Shown piece after piece: positions 36,082-47,477 of a stretch of 64,000 nucleotides of DNA. Position 1 is the stretch's first letter. Each line of letters begins with the position of its first letter. Made by a program: the position numbers and the translations under genes. The stretch comes from Phellopilus nigrolimitatus (taxonomy: Eukaryota > Basidiomycota > Agaricomycetes > Hymenochaetales > Hymenochaetaceae). Where the stretch lies: contig JAJOHG010000004.1 in assembly GCA_021029095.1 (NCBI GenBank), positions 1,178,001 through 1,242,000 on the forward strand. The letters run 5' to 3'. Under the pieces are notes generated by a model, which was given only the letters and a program-made list of their open reading frames with translations, was not told the DNA's origin and searched no databases.

Positions 36082-37866
36082 TCAGACGAACAGCCACCTT
36101 CCGCGTTGCTCTACCCATGTAGCAAAGTCATTCGCTGCAATACTCTCGAATGAGGGTCGCAGCATCGACGACTGCATCACGTCGCCTGGTACCTCAGGCG
36201 GCGTTGCAGGAGCGGTGTACGCACTAGGCACGTCACTCGTGCCATACGGCGAGAGCACGCCAACACCTGACCCGCCAACAGATGTGAGATAAGGCACGAA
36301 GCCGTCAGCAAGCAGTTCGGCCGTCAGCTGCCCTAGCTTATCGTCTGAGAAATCTGGGGAGGCGTGATAAGATAAGAAGCTAAATGTAAGAGCGACAGAA
36401 AAGAGACGGACTGTCAGGAACAAGTGTCACCGCACACCCGCCTCCCCCGGCGCCGGTAAGCTTCGTCTGTAGGTCATATGCTGCTGTTTTAACCTTGATC
36501 GCTTCGAGTGCGGGGTGAGACACGCCTAGGTCCCGCAAGTGTGCGTGGTTCTCGATGATTAGGCTCTGTTCGTTCCTAAAGATCAATTTCATATGTACTA
36601 GAATAACAAAATACGGACGCACCCCAATTCCATCCAATTGCTTCTCCCGGGGAAGTTCAGGATCAGCAAGGATGCGGCGAGCCTCGTCGCTGATGGTTTG
36701 AATGGATGCGAGCAGCTTGTTGACGTGCTCGGGCTCCTGAAAGAAAAGATCCAGGACGCGCGTATAAGAAATTAACATCATCACTACACGAGTTTCAGAC
36801 AGACAGTTTGTTTTTTGAGTGCCACGCCCGCCACGAGGGCCTTGGTGTTCCTCGGTACCTTTGTGTCTACGAGTAAAAATCGAAGAGACTTGAAACTGCA
36901 TCAACGCCTTGTCAGTAAGCCGAAAAACAAGGTCATTCTTCTTGGGAACACACCCATGGATAGGTTCCATGCCACCTTTCCTCCCGAATCCCGGACGTGT
37001 ATACGCAAGCGCACCTCCAAACACTGACACGCAATTGTCCACGCCGCTCGGGTTTCCGTGAAGCACCTTCTCAGCGACGAACGCCCAACGATTAACCTCT
37101 TCCGCAAAGTCTGTAGAAAGTGCGCGTCGGCCCTCGTGACCCACGTGTAAGTGTCCAGGGTCACCGTCCGCTGGTGCGGTACTGGGTACGGGAGGAGGCG
37201 GGAGTGTGACTCGGCGAAGCGCGAGTAGTAGTGCGCTCGCCGCACACGAAGAGAACGACGCGGAGGAGCCGAGGCCCGCGCCGATGGGAAGCGAGCCCCG
37301 CGCGCTGAAGTGTAGCGCAGGCCGCGCAGAGGCATCATGCGCAAGCGTCATGTAGAGGTAGAGGAAGGTAAGTGCAGCGTTGCGCGCAATAGGGTCGTCG
37401 TGCTTGGAGACTGGAAGGGTACGTGAAGAGAGCGCATCAATGAGCTCTGGGTCGAGCGAGTCTGGGTGGTCCATGCCTGGTGGAATGGGCGACGCCGCAT
37501 CCCATGGGAGGCTGTCGATGTCCCACTCGTGACGAAAATCACCTATGTCAGAGAAGTGCACCGATATCTTGTTGTCATATCGAGGTGTAGTTAGACCATA
37601 GCAGCGCAGGTCCACAGAAGCTGCCAATGCAGTCTAAAGGGCAAGATGGCATTAGCTGGTTAGATCAATAACGTTTAGTTACCTACTCACAACACCGTGC
37701 ACGACGGCATGCTCGCCGAACAAAATCACTTTTCCCGGGGAGCTCACGAACCACTCCCTGTTATCTTTAATACGTTCCTCAGGTTCATTCAAGGCAAGCT
37801 TTTCGACTGCCCGGCTGATCGCGTGGCCTTCACGCTTTAAGGAGGCGCGCACGTAACGGTGTCCAT
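36082..37866 (-). CDS. ERG12: mevalonate kinase
   Basis: GHMP-family kinase that phosphorylates mevalonate in the isoprenoid/ergosterol pathway. Exons: 37866-37853 (14 nt), 37757-37691, 37633-36954, 36895-36805, 36736-36623, 36565-36412 and 36353-36082, about 463 residues. Seen: SSPGKVILFGEHAVVHGV, the ATP loop PIGAGLGSSASFSSCAASA, NPSGVDNCVSVFGG, FKSLRFLLVDTKVPRNT, NHAHLRDLGVSHPALE and C-terminal KLTGAGGGGCAVTLV. The start is ambiguous. The frame is open without a stop or ATG all the way back into the cystathionine beta-lyase upstream, giving one 902-codon fused frame. A standalone kinase can be made only by using ATG 37866, which lies inside the lyase exon in another frame, and splicing 37852-37758 (gtgcgc...acag), giving MDTVTEWFVSSPGK. 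Kinase identity is certain; gene boundary is not. Confidence 0.88.
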
Positions 37867-39295
37867 CAACACCCTGTTCGAGCGTAATAGCGCCTGCTTC
37901 AAGTAAGGCATGCTCGAGGTCATCCAGAAGGTCGACTGAGTCTTCAATGCCCACACAGAGACGGATGAGGTCCTCAGGAAGACCACGTGCAGCTCGGGTA
38001 GCCGCATCAATAGACGCATGCCTTGCAGGAGAGGTTAAACTGAGAACTGGATTTTGGAGGAGCGGCACTTACGACATGACACAGGGCATGCTGATGAGCG
38101 AGTTCACACAACCGAAGCTTACACTGATGCCCCAAAGACGCGTCGCGCCGACGATGCGCTCGCTGAGTGCTTTGTCTCCTGTCTTGAAGCTCAACACGGC
38201 ACCGGCGCCGCTCGCGATGCGTTCGTGGACCTCTCGCCCGGGATGGTTTTTGAGACCAGGATAATGCACGTCAAAGCCGAGATGTTCGAGCATTGTCGCG
38301 ACGGCCATTGCGGTCGCCTGTTGCCGGTCCATGCGCACAGCAAGTGTTTTCGTCCCCCGCAGTAGCAGGAACGAGTCGAATGGCGAAAGACCGTTGCCGA
38401 TGGAGTTGATGGTGAATGCCATATGCTGTGCTCAAGTTTCAACGTATGCTCCACAAGAATGGAATTGAGAGATAGTAAGTATTTGTACCTTTCCGAGGTC
38501 GTCGCGATTGCAAGTGATGACTCCCGCCATGAGGTCATGGTGTCCGCTCAGGTACTTCGTAGCGCTATCGTAAACGACATCCGCTCCGTGCTCGAGCGGG
38601 CGCTGCAAGTACGGGCTCATCATGGTGTTGTCGACGACAACGATTGCGTCCGGAGCACGTTCCTTCACGTCGGCCGATATCTTGGCGAGATCCGCGATCT
38701 TGAGTAGCGGGTTCGTCGGGCTCTCAAGCAAAACCATGGCGGTCTTTCCGGCTTTGACATAAGGATAAACGCTATCTGGTATGGTGGTATCGACATGGTG
38801 CACAATGACTCCGCCATGGGACTTGAGGTAACTGAGAAGCCGGTTGGTTCCGCCGTAGAGGTCGTCTCCTGCGATGATCTCGTCGCCCGGCTTAAGCATG
38901 CGTGTGATTACGTCCATTGCAGCCATGCCCGATGACACGCAGAATGCGTGTTCGGCGGCAGATATCTTGGCAAGGTGGTGTTCTATTCATCAATCACCGC
39001 CGCAATCATGACCAAGTGCGAATAAATCCTGCATAAATGCGCGCGTCTCCGCAACAAAAACGATAGTCTACTCACCTAGATGGCTGCGCGTCGGGTTTCC
39101 GCTACGCGTGTAGTCGTACTCGCCAGCAACGCCCTTGAAAGTCGCAGTCTGGTAGATGGGGACCGAGCTCGCGGCATACTGGTCTTTCATATCTGGGTTT
39201 TCGACGGTCGCACATAGCGTTGCAAATCGGTACGGCTTGCGCTGGGCATGCGGCGACTCAGGCCCAGGGGTGGGCAGGTCTGTGGTGGCGACCAT
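37679..39295 (-). CDS. STR3: cystathionine beta-lyase (PLP-dependent, STR3/MetC type), 3' end continuous with mevalonate kinase
   Basis: Cys/Met-metabolism PLP enzyme converting cystathionine to homocysteine, pyruvate and ammonia. Exons: 39295-39076, 38982-38489, 38425-38073 and 38021 onward. Seen: SSVPIYQTATFKG, YDYTRSGNPTRSHLE, the cofactor-binding stretch VSSGMAAMDVI, GDDLYGGTNRLL, LLESPTNPLLKI, VVDNTMMSPYLQRP, the PLP lysine in YDSATKYLSGHHD, and SFGCVNSLISMPCVMSHASI with the C-terminal RGLPEDLIRLCVGIED. After LEHALLEAGAI the frame does not stop: it runs about 41 codons and enters mevalonate kinase in frame (REWFVSSPGK). The first in-frame stop (37679) occurs only if the intron at 37690-37634 is retained. 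So either a fusion exists, or the lyase ends in a way I cannot see. Lyase identity is firm. Confidence 0.88.
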
Positions 39296-40140
39296 GACGA
39301 TACACTGGTGGTGGGAGGAATTAGAGGGCGAAAGGACAAAGAAGTGCAGTAAGCTACTCGAGCTTGAGATGTCAGATGGCGTGCTTGTGTATCGCGTTTC
39401 GGCAGATGCCGAGCAACATTTGTAGCTCTTGTCTCCAGTCAGAAAAATCATTTGAAAGGACATGGAAAATATCAAGTACTTTTTTGTTTGTTGAAGATTT
39501 CAGTCCGCAAAATTAATTTAGTACAAGCGTTTCTGTCCTTGCTCTCCAGCTTGAAAAATGCATGCGAAAGCATCCGACGTACATGTATCTCACCACTTTG
39601 TGTTTCCTTATCCGGTCACAATTTACTTACATAATCGCATAATCTCTTGCGAAATGAATGAATTAGCCAATGGCGTCTCAGCTTTACCATCAGAGACCCA
39701 GAGGAAGACAGAAAAATATGAAGTGTCTGTGAATTTTTTTATAAAATAAAAAAGGTAATATATGAGAATTAGAATGAATCACAAAAAGGTTCTGGGAGTG
39801 TGGAGGGCGAATTAATGACCACCCCGACGAGAAGCGAACGCACGGCACAGGTGCTGTTTTCGCGTCTATGTCCGGATTGGTACGCAATGACCGTATCCCG
39901 ACCAGGTGACAAGAAATTTTGCGCCTTTTAAGTATACGTACCCCTGCAGCAATCCGTTCAACGCTACTCCAAGTCTGCTTTAATTAATTCAACAGTCAAG
40001 AAGCCGGCAGTAAACTGCTCTTTCATCCAAGAAGCAGAAGCCAGCATTCAGTTCGGACCAAAAACGTAATTATTGAATCAAAAATGAAGGCCCTTGTATC
40101 TAAACAAGAGCTTGCAATATATTCTCGCAACCAGCGCCTC
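39296..40140. other. intergenic region (tandem - strand genes)
   Basis: Lies upstream of the lyase gene and downstream of the intradiol dioxygenase. No gene, repeat or clear TATA box was recognised. Confidence 0.5.
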
Positions 40141-41258
40141 TCACAACCAACCGACTTTTTCACTCAACCGAATTTCGACATTCGCACCGCAAACGATCTT
40201 AAGACCGTGGTCTGCCAGCTGCGTGTTCCACCACTCGACGCGCTTGAAAGTAGCCATGTCGTCGGCTGCGAGTGGAGGAAGCGACATGTATGTCTTCACT
40301 GCGTTTTCGCCGTTAAGGCTGGAATCGGATCCTGTCGGTACGTTCCATGCGTGGACCATGTTGCCTAGCCGTGGTTTGCGGTAATAGTTGGCACTACGAG
40401 GTGTTGCTGATTAGCAATCGAGCTGAGATAGCGGGGAATGAAGTACGAATAGAATCATAGAATCAAGATGTTCGGAGAAAAGAAAATATCTTCGAATGGA
40501 AGTGAGGGAGGACTCGGAAGCCGAAAAAAAAGGCTCACATGTCCGATTCTAATGCGTGCGAATCGTTCGCCTCACAGACATACAACTGGGTTGTGAGATC
40601 ATCCCAAGCTATGTCTCCTTCTCTCTTAGTGGGGGCATGCACCCACACATGGAAGTGACCGGCGCGACGGAAATGTGGGGAACCGTACATCCCTGGGACC
40701 ACGGTAAGCACCTCCGCACACCCATCCGAGTCCGTCGTGACTCGTCCGCGTAGCGTGTAGTCCGCGAAGTAATAATTGCCTTCCGTGTCGGCCTGCCACC
40801 AATCCAGCACAGCGTTGGGAACCGGTGCACCGGAGTGAGAAATGACGCGCACAGTCATGAGGAAGGGCGTATGTTCTGAGGATTCATTAAGCAAAGTGAC
40901 GAAGCCGGTGCAGATTCACGCACTTTTAAGGACGTCGAAGAAGCGAGGACGCCCTTCCCCTCTTCTATCTGCCTATCTGGTGCTCCAAGGACATAATAGG
41001 GACCTGTTACAAAGAACCGGCGGGAGGGGACGGTGAGATACCACGAGAAAAATCTGTGCATTGCTCGGTAGCGATGCACGTACCCTCAACATCAGCTTGC
41101 TTGTTGCGCCTGCCGAGCCAGACGCTCCAGAGAAGGGGATTCTCGGACGTGCAGAGAGTTCCGAGAAGCCTGATGACACTCTTGCTCAGCGTCCAGTTTG
41201 AGACCGGGATGTGCGGGGGGAGCTCCAGCTGCACTCGTGGTGGAGAGGTTTCAGTCAT
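40141..41258 (-). CDS. intradiol ring-cleavage dioxygenase (catechol/hydroxyquinol type)
   Basis: Fe(III) enzyme that opens catecholic rings between the hydroxyls; in wood-decay fungi such enzymes act on lignin-derived aromatics. Four exons: 41258-41084, 41003-40920, 40875-40539 and 40393-40141, 282 residues. Seen: EGPYYVLGAP near residue 60, AVLDWWQADTEGNYYFADY, LRGRVTTDSDGC, VVPGMYG and GHFHVWV. The likely iron ligands are a Tyr around 122-126, Tyr150, His160 and His162. The C-terminal part (NYYRKPRLGNMVHAW) is spliced on by a short intron. No signal peptide is seen, so probably intracellular. It lacks the long N-terminal dimerisation domain of bacterial catechol dioxygenases, as in other small fungal members. 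Substrate unknown. Confidence 0.88.
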
Positions 41259-41780
41259 CTTGTGAGGGGTTAAAGACAAGAATCAAGTTGGACCTTCACA
41301 ATATAAGTATGGGAACTTTCGTTAGGGAGTTAATCCGAGTCGGCTTTGATCAGCAGTCATGAGACGCAAGGTGAGAGAATCGAAGGATGTCCAACATGAG
41401 AGTAGGAGCATTCTAATGGACCGAGAATACGGCGGATAAGTTGATAAGCTTTCCGAGTCGCAAGCAATATTTTACATGGCCAAGCGGCGGCTAGTAGTTC
41501 AACGCCTGAGTGACGAGCCAGTGACGAGTAGTATATATTGTCAGACATAGTCATATCATGGCAGTCAGCGTAGACATCAGAAGCGGTTTTCCGACTCGGA
41601 GATTATCATAAACGTTGAAAATATTTTTTGAACGTTTATCATTGTCGAAGCTTCTGAGTTGTTTCCGCGCGAGAACAAGCAGGTGCTGCAGTGCAAGTCG
41701 TCATGTGACCTTGTTGGGGACGCGACGTGCTTGACAACACTGGGCGGACGCGGGCTTTGAGCCATTTACCGTCATTCAAC
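41259..41780. promoter_or_regulatory. divergent promoter region (dioxygenase / SPC25)
   Basis: 522 bp between two divergent start codons. No TATA box or repeated motif stands out; the role is inferred from position. Confidence 0.4.
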
Positions 41781-42870
41781 ATGTCCATGTCTGTCGTGAA
41801 CCCGCGGCCAATTGACCTCAGCGCGATTCTTGAATCGCAGCAACCCGTCATTGACCTACACATCAAGGATTTCGAGCACACCACTCGCCGCTTCCTTAAA
41901 GCTGTTGCCACCTACTCCTCCCGCGCCCTCGAAGAGATTGGTCAGCGACGCGTGCGCCATGCCGCCGAGCTCAAGCGCATCGCAGAGAAGAAGACACAGG
42001 TTGAGGCAGAGGTCACCGCTTGCAAGCATAAAGAGATTGAGCTCATGGAAGGTACGCGTGTGGCTGCAAGCTCATTGTTTCCTGTGCTGGTTGTGATCTG
42101 AAGCTGATCCCTAATGGTCTAGTGCTCGAGCGCGAGCAAGCGGAAAGAAGAGAAGCGGAATCTGCGGTATCAGATCTCAAACGCCAGCTTGCATCCATCA
42201 AGGAAAAGTGTGTATCTGTCGATGTTGAGCTCGACCAGTACACCGACTGAAGTTAACGGCCTCCGCCGAGGCGAGCATATTATACCCTTTACGATGATCG
42301 TCGTTGACTGAGCCCTGAACATGCTTAGACAAACGCAAAGACATGACAACGCTTGACACGAACGCGTCGCGTGTGTCTCCCGAGTTGCGCGAGTGCGAAG
42401 CGCGGTTACAGTTTGCTCTCGAGGGAGTCGAACGTGAGTTGCATCTCTCCTCCGGCCTTCCGTCGTTGGTAATGGTCCTAACAACCATACAGGAGATAAG
42501 CTGCTCATCCGCTTCATGCAAATCGACCCTGCAGAACCACAGCGCGAATTTAGCATCGTCATCGACACTTCTGCGCGCGTCTACAAAGGTGCGTTAACTG
42601 TTTCTTCTTTCTTTCTCATTCTTTCCTCATCAGTCCTTATGCATCGTCGGAGTGTTCTTACTGTCTTTCTTGTTTACATTCTTCCTGCCCTTTCGTTATT
42701 GATTTGAACTGAATGTCCGCTTTTATCACTTAGTGCCCCTAACAACTCCGCCAATACCTACAATCCCACTGCTAGTTGATCAGATGAATAGGTCGCGCGA
42801 CCTCTTTGCTTTCATCAAGGATGTGCGTGCGCAGTTTGTTGAGATGGCAAGCGTGGTCCCAGGTCCGTGA
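41781..42870 (+). CDS. SPC25: kinetochore NDC80-complex subunit Spc25
   Basis: Subunit of the NDC80 complex that links kinetochores to spindle microtubules. Five exons: 41781-42051, 42123-42209, 42329-42433, 42493-42588 and 42734-42870, 231 residues. The N-terminal two thirds is a coiled coil (RRVRHAAELKRIAEKKTQVE and following). The C-terminal RWD-type globular domain shows the family pattern LLIRFMQIDPAEPQREFSI, TSARVYKVPLTTPPIP and LVDQMNRSRDLFAFIKDVR. Length and layout match Spc25. The intron between exons 2 and 3 is the longest (119 nt). Two ATGs lie two codons apart; the first was chosen. Confidence 0.9.
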
Positions 42871-43600
42871 TCAAAGGCCGAGAATTGATAGCCCAGTAAC
42901 GATACGCACGATGATTGTTGGCGCGGGTCGGCACACCAGATTAGAGAACTTGGAAAATCTCTAAAATACGTGGTCGGCTATGGATAACGACGTTGGCAGG
43001 CAATCGGTTTGTTGGTTCGTTGCATGATATACTTATTGGATTTAGCCACTTGTATTATATGCCATTTTGTATTGGTACATTACAGGTGTCATTCCGCGCC
43101 CATGGGATTTATGAGAAGCGGAACTTCAAACACCAACATTTGATTTGAATTTGGGAATGTTTCCGTTGAAGATGATGGCAGACACCACCGCGTTACTTTT
43201 TCCAGTATAATGATCCCTGACCATTCCTGGGAAGCAATAGACTGAGATAAACATCGCAGGGTAGTAGGTACATGCCCACTGTTGCTGATGTGTAGAGCGA
43301 GACGTGCGCGACGTTAAAGGTCAGCATTTGCTTCACGGTACCCAGGAGGGAAGCAGAGGAATTATGTAATGTTCAGATACAGGGCAACATGAAAGGCGAT
43401 TGGGCGGCATTGTCCAGATGACTAGTCAAGGAAACATTTTCAGAAAACGTATCCGATAGATATGATGCCAAGCAGTGTCAGAAGATAATCTGTCGGCGAT
43501 ATCTTTCCAAGAGTGGAGAAGTCACCGGACGTTGCCTGTGACGCACTGTGATAATGTCAGTATAGCACAAACTGAATACGCAATTTTGCCTGACCTAGCA
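42871..43600. other. convergent intergenic spacer
   Basis: Between the SPC25 and ThuA-protein stop codons. No gene or repeat recognised; presumably 3' UTRs. Confidence 0.5.
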
Positions 43601-44836
43601 CTAGTCCGAGCCAGACGAGCTTCCGCTTCCGGAAGCAGCGCTTCCGACAAGGCCGCTAGAATTGAACGCCTTCGTAGTGTTCGCCTGGAGCGACCACATA
43701 ACGCCGCCCATCACGTGAGCCAGAAAGAGGTTGTCCTGATGAGTCCAAGTTTATTTTAACTGTAAGAAGGGATCATTTAGAAGACAAGGGAGTGGTACAT
43801 ACCATCCATGTTTCGTTGAGATGTCCTAAGCTTGTATAGAAGCTCCGCCCAGCAGTGCCACCCGCATCAACGCCAGCTCCGTGTTCCTGGTACCATGCTT
43901 AACATCACACAAATGAAATGAGAAAAGGTCGCACGAATAGTGCCTCTGAAAAGCAATTACTTACCTGTCGGATGCGGCGTGCCTTGGTTGAAAGTTGCGA
44001 GTCCCGTTATCTTCGGATTTATTCTCAGTTGATTATTAATCAGGCCCAGGGAACAGGTGGACGGAAGAACTCACCGACATAGCTCGATTCGTTAGCAGAA
44101 AGAATTACAACAGCACCAACACTTCGGGGATCTGATTTAAAGTTGTACCTGGCTTGAAGGATAAGACTCGAAGTGCTGTCTGCATCTGACGAACCCACAT
44201 TTCATCCTGAACATGCCATTGCGATGGAAGCATGTCTGTACTCGGATGCGACGCGTCAGTAACATCGACGGTAGCATTTTGGAGGGCGGGGTGGTAGTCG
44301 AAGAAAGCACCTGTTGGGAAGGTTGTTATAAAAGGTACAAGGATTACCCATACCTCATTGCGCTTACCAACTTCATCGCCAAACCATGTCGTATTTCTGA
44401 GACTATCTGATGCACTGTGGACTGCGATGAAGTTTCCGCCTTTGTCCAGGTAGTCACGAAATGCGGTCTTGCCCGAATTATCAAGAACTAATAAAAAGCG
44501 GGCGGGGTCAACATTCCAGTTTCCACGTAGTACTTTGTGATACTGAGTCAAATAAAAAGACTCGCTTTCCCCAGTAGTGCTCACGAATATTATTCCATCA
44601 TAATTCGCGAGGTTTTCGTCAGAGAATTTCGACTTGTCCTCTGTCGCATCGAACTCCACATTGTAGGTAGAGCTCTGGTTTTTCAGCGCCTCTATGGCAG
44701 TAGGTATCGAGTCGTGCCGGAAATCTGCAGTAGCCGTATAGAGAAGAATGCGCGCCGTGGACTGCTGCTGCGCGAATAGTGTCAAACCATTGGAAAGAAC
44801 GAGCGAGAGAGCGAGAAAGGACCGGACTACGGCCAT
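43601..44836 (-). CDS. secreted ThuA-domain protein (class I glutamine-amidotransferase-like fold)
   Basis: ThuA (trehalose-utilisation) family protein; fungal members are secreted and their exact function is not established. Exons: 44836-44368, 44310-44199, 44148-about 44071, 44023-43965, 43897-43803 and 43735-43601, about 315 residues. The N-terminus is a signal peptide (VRSFLALSLVLSNGLTLFAQ). Seen: ARILLYTATADFRHDSIP, NYDGIIFVSTTGES, GGNFIAVHSASDSL, FFDYHPALQNATVDVTD, HPSTDMLPSQWHVQDE, FNQGTPHPTAWYQEHGAG, YTSLGHLNETW and FLAHVMGGVMWSL. It ends in a Ser/Gly-rich tail without a hydrophobic GPI signal. The third intron (44070-44024) is uncertain: the strong gtgagt donor there is out of phase, so I used a weaker donor four bases on. 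Confidence 0.85.
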
Positions 44837-45739
44837 GGGATACGTGACGATGGAAGTTGGTGTAAAGAAGGCGGCAGTGATCGGCGAGGATTAGCGTGTA
44901 AGAAATCCCTACCATATTTAGAAACTAAATAACTCAGCTTCCGCACAGTTCGCATCTAGGTAGTACAAAGATAAGTGAAGGCGTCGGATCCATCTTCTGT
45001 AACACCATCCGAGAACTTCAGAAGTGACAAATAAATGGTAGCTGGAGCTATTTCATTGGGATCCGCTTCCTTCTCATTAAACGGGTTGTTTTGTATTTTG
45101 TACCCTCTTGCTCTCAATTCAAGATATTGTTATATATCCATTCCACTAGAACTCATTTCAGCCCGTACCAGAGCTTTAACAAAGCTTTCTATCTTCTTTC
45201 GAGTTGCCATTCATTTCTGTCTGGTAATCCCGAGGTCCTCCGGCAGAGATAGTGCACCAAGGCAACTTGGTAAAGGTATTTAAGGACAAGCTCACAGTCG
45301 GATCATGCGTTGAAGGCTGACAACCCAAAAATCAAGGATATGAGTTATTGAAAAGAATAATCCACATCCTCAAGTGGTTTGCGGTACTTCGAGATGCAGA
45401 AGTCTGTGTACATATATGTATAAGGTGTGCAATGCCGGGGAGTGTTTAACGAGAATAGACAGTGCATTGATGATAAGCTTTGGACTATCGTTGCGAAAAA
45501 AATAGAGCACTGGACAGAGCACGGCCCATTTGAGTTGCGTTAAATTGTATGTGATCGAATGGTGGGGATCGTGACACTGTCCAGTTCGAACTGCTGAACA
45601 TCTGTTATAGAAGCCAACAAAGCTTCTTCGTTGAGACTGGTGTGCTCATCATACACTGCAAACTAGACACAAAAGAGTAGAGCGCCAAGTCAACACCTGC
45701 TAGCTGTGAATATTACCAAGGTACAAGAAGCCACAAAAC
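44837..45739. other. intergenic spacer (ThuA protein promoter side)
   Basis: Contains the promoter of the ThuA-domain gene and the 3' region of ARV1, both on the minus strand. No further gene supported. Confidence 0.5.
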
Positions 45740-47212
45740 TCAGGGTATGCTGTAAGCTAGAAAAACATCGCCGGTAGCGTCGCCTTTGCTGACCCACGTG
45801 GAGACTAAGTTTGCCACGAATGTTTTTACAGCCCACCTTGATGAGTAGGATGATATGAGACACTCTGCGCATGTACAGTAGAGAGTTGCCAAACACTTAC
45901 CCGATAATAATAATTACTGTTGTGAACACAGGTTGCATGTCGAGCACGACTGAGTTACTAAGTTAGCTATCCATGCGGAGCACATTTTTTCCGAGAAGAG
46001 AAGATTAGTTTGTACCTCTTAGTCCGAATCCAGCTGCCATCCCGCCAAGAACATTCCGCACAACCCATTCTCGATCTAATTTGTCGTCGTCGAAAATCTC
46101 CAGCGCTTTCCGAGTTGCGTCATGCGCCAGGAAGCTATTCATTATCCCTCCTTCAGAAGAAGTTAAAGAGTGGCGTCTAGTGGGTGCCGAAGATGGCTTC
46201 CAAAGAGCCAGACAAAGTAGCAAGAATAGCTTCGTCAACGAAGAGTATAGAAGAGTTAACGGGACGTGTGATAGTCTGTGACAAGATGAGAGAGTAATCA
46301 GTAGCGGACGTGAAATGTATTTGTCCGTAAATATTACCTGAGCTCTTCGCGAACACCAGAACTCAGAGATTCTGAATTTAACGTCTTCCCTTCTGTGCTC
46401 CACAGTCCAGCAACCTTTAATAACATTGCGGACGTCAGTGTGACGCCGATATGGAATGCTATCGTCTCTAAATTTCTTGCCTTAGTATCTCTTTCATTGG
46501 AGACAGCTAAAGGGGGCGAACCTATCATGCAGCCGGCAAATATGCGTAGAAGGGGTTCAATATGCTCTTTCGTCCGCAGTGTTGATATATTATCCTTGAT
46601 GTTGCTTGAAAGACCTAAGGCGAAATACAAATAAGAAGATAAATAAGAAAGGAAGAAGCTGACAGTATCACCGATATGAGACCACCTAATAACTTCAAGA
46701 TCCCACTCAGCATGAAAATAATGGGACGAGTAAATTGGCTCGTACATGCGTCGACGAATACGAGAATAATCCCAAGTCGAAAGATCATTTTCCAGCGATC
46801 CTGGAGAATATCAGATACAGGTAGGCGAAGAAAGTGCTGTTGACTTCACCTTTTCTCGTATGATCTCAGTTGCATGTGATTGCTGTCTTTCGTCGAGTTC
46901 TTCGCTGTCTTCCACTGGTTCCGAAGACTTGGAAACGTGTCGTGGTCCATACCCTCTATTGAACAAGAGATGTCTGAACACGCCTCTTTTGAGAAGTATA
47001 AGATCCAAAAGCAGCGTCAGGATGTCGTGTTCGACATAAGGATCTGCAAAGTTCAAGCATTTTGGCTGTATTGAAAATCAAAGGATTTGATATCCGAGTG
47101 TAAGCAAGGAACATGATGAACGCACGCATTGCTCTAGTCGAAGATTATGAGCTGATTGGTATACAGTATAAAGATAAGGTATTTTATAGGTGCATGTTGT
47201 GCAGATTGGCAT
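45740..47212 (-). CDS. ARV1: ARV1 family ER lipid/sterol homeostasis protein
   Basis: ER membrane protein needed for sterol distribution and GPI-anchor synthesis in yeast. Seven exons: 47212-47126, 47065-46850, 46800-46746, 46692-46338, 46275-46016, 45916-45901 (16 nt) and 45836-45740, about 361 residues. The N-terminal ARV1 homology domain is present: MPICTTC with its Cys pair, NLRLEQCPKCLNFADPYVEHD with the second Cys pair, and LLLDLILLKRGVFRHLLFNRG. Hydrophobic spans follow, then LETIAFHIGVTLTSAMLL, VPLTLLYSSLTKLFLLLCLALW and the family-typical WVVRNVLGGMAAGFGLR. A segment of about 45 residues before LETIAFH (46480-46620) reads less well and could hide an extra intron. Confidence 0.87.
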
Positions 47213-47477
47213 GACTGGAGCTACTGGACAATGAGACGGGTGAAGACTGAAAGTAAAGAGAAGGACCGAAGAAGATAATATTCCCACGCTAATTACGTAT
47301 TTTAGAAGTGGCCCAAGTAGGCTAAGTGGCTGAAATGATCGACGCTAGATCGACGCCTTTTATCTGGTGCAGCCACGTCGCCCCTCGCTGAAGGGTAACC
47401 TAAGCATCTGATCCTGATATACCTCGTATAACGACAGACGAGGACACTTAGAAGGCTAACACACCTAGCTCATATCT
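47213..47477. promoter_or_regulatory. divergent promoter region (ARV1 / F-box gene)
   Basis: 265 bp between the start codons. No TATA box on the F-box side; the region is inferred to be regulatory from position only. Confidence 0.4.

Noticed and set aside
33542..41258. A terpene biosynthetic gene cluster including the intradiol dioxygenase
   Set aside because: No P450, transporter or regulator; the dioxygenase family acts on catechols, so grouping is unsupported.
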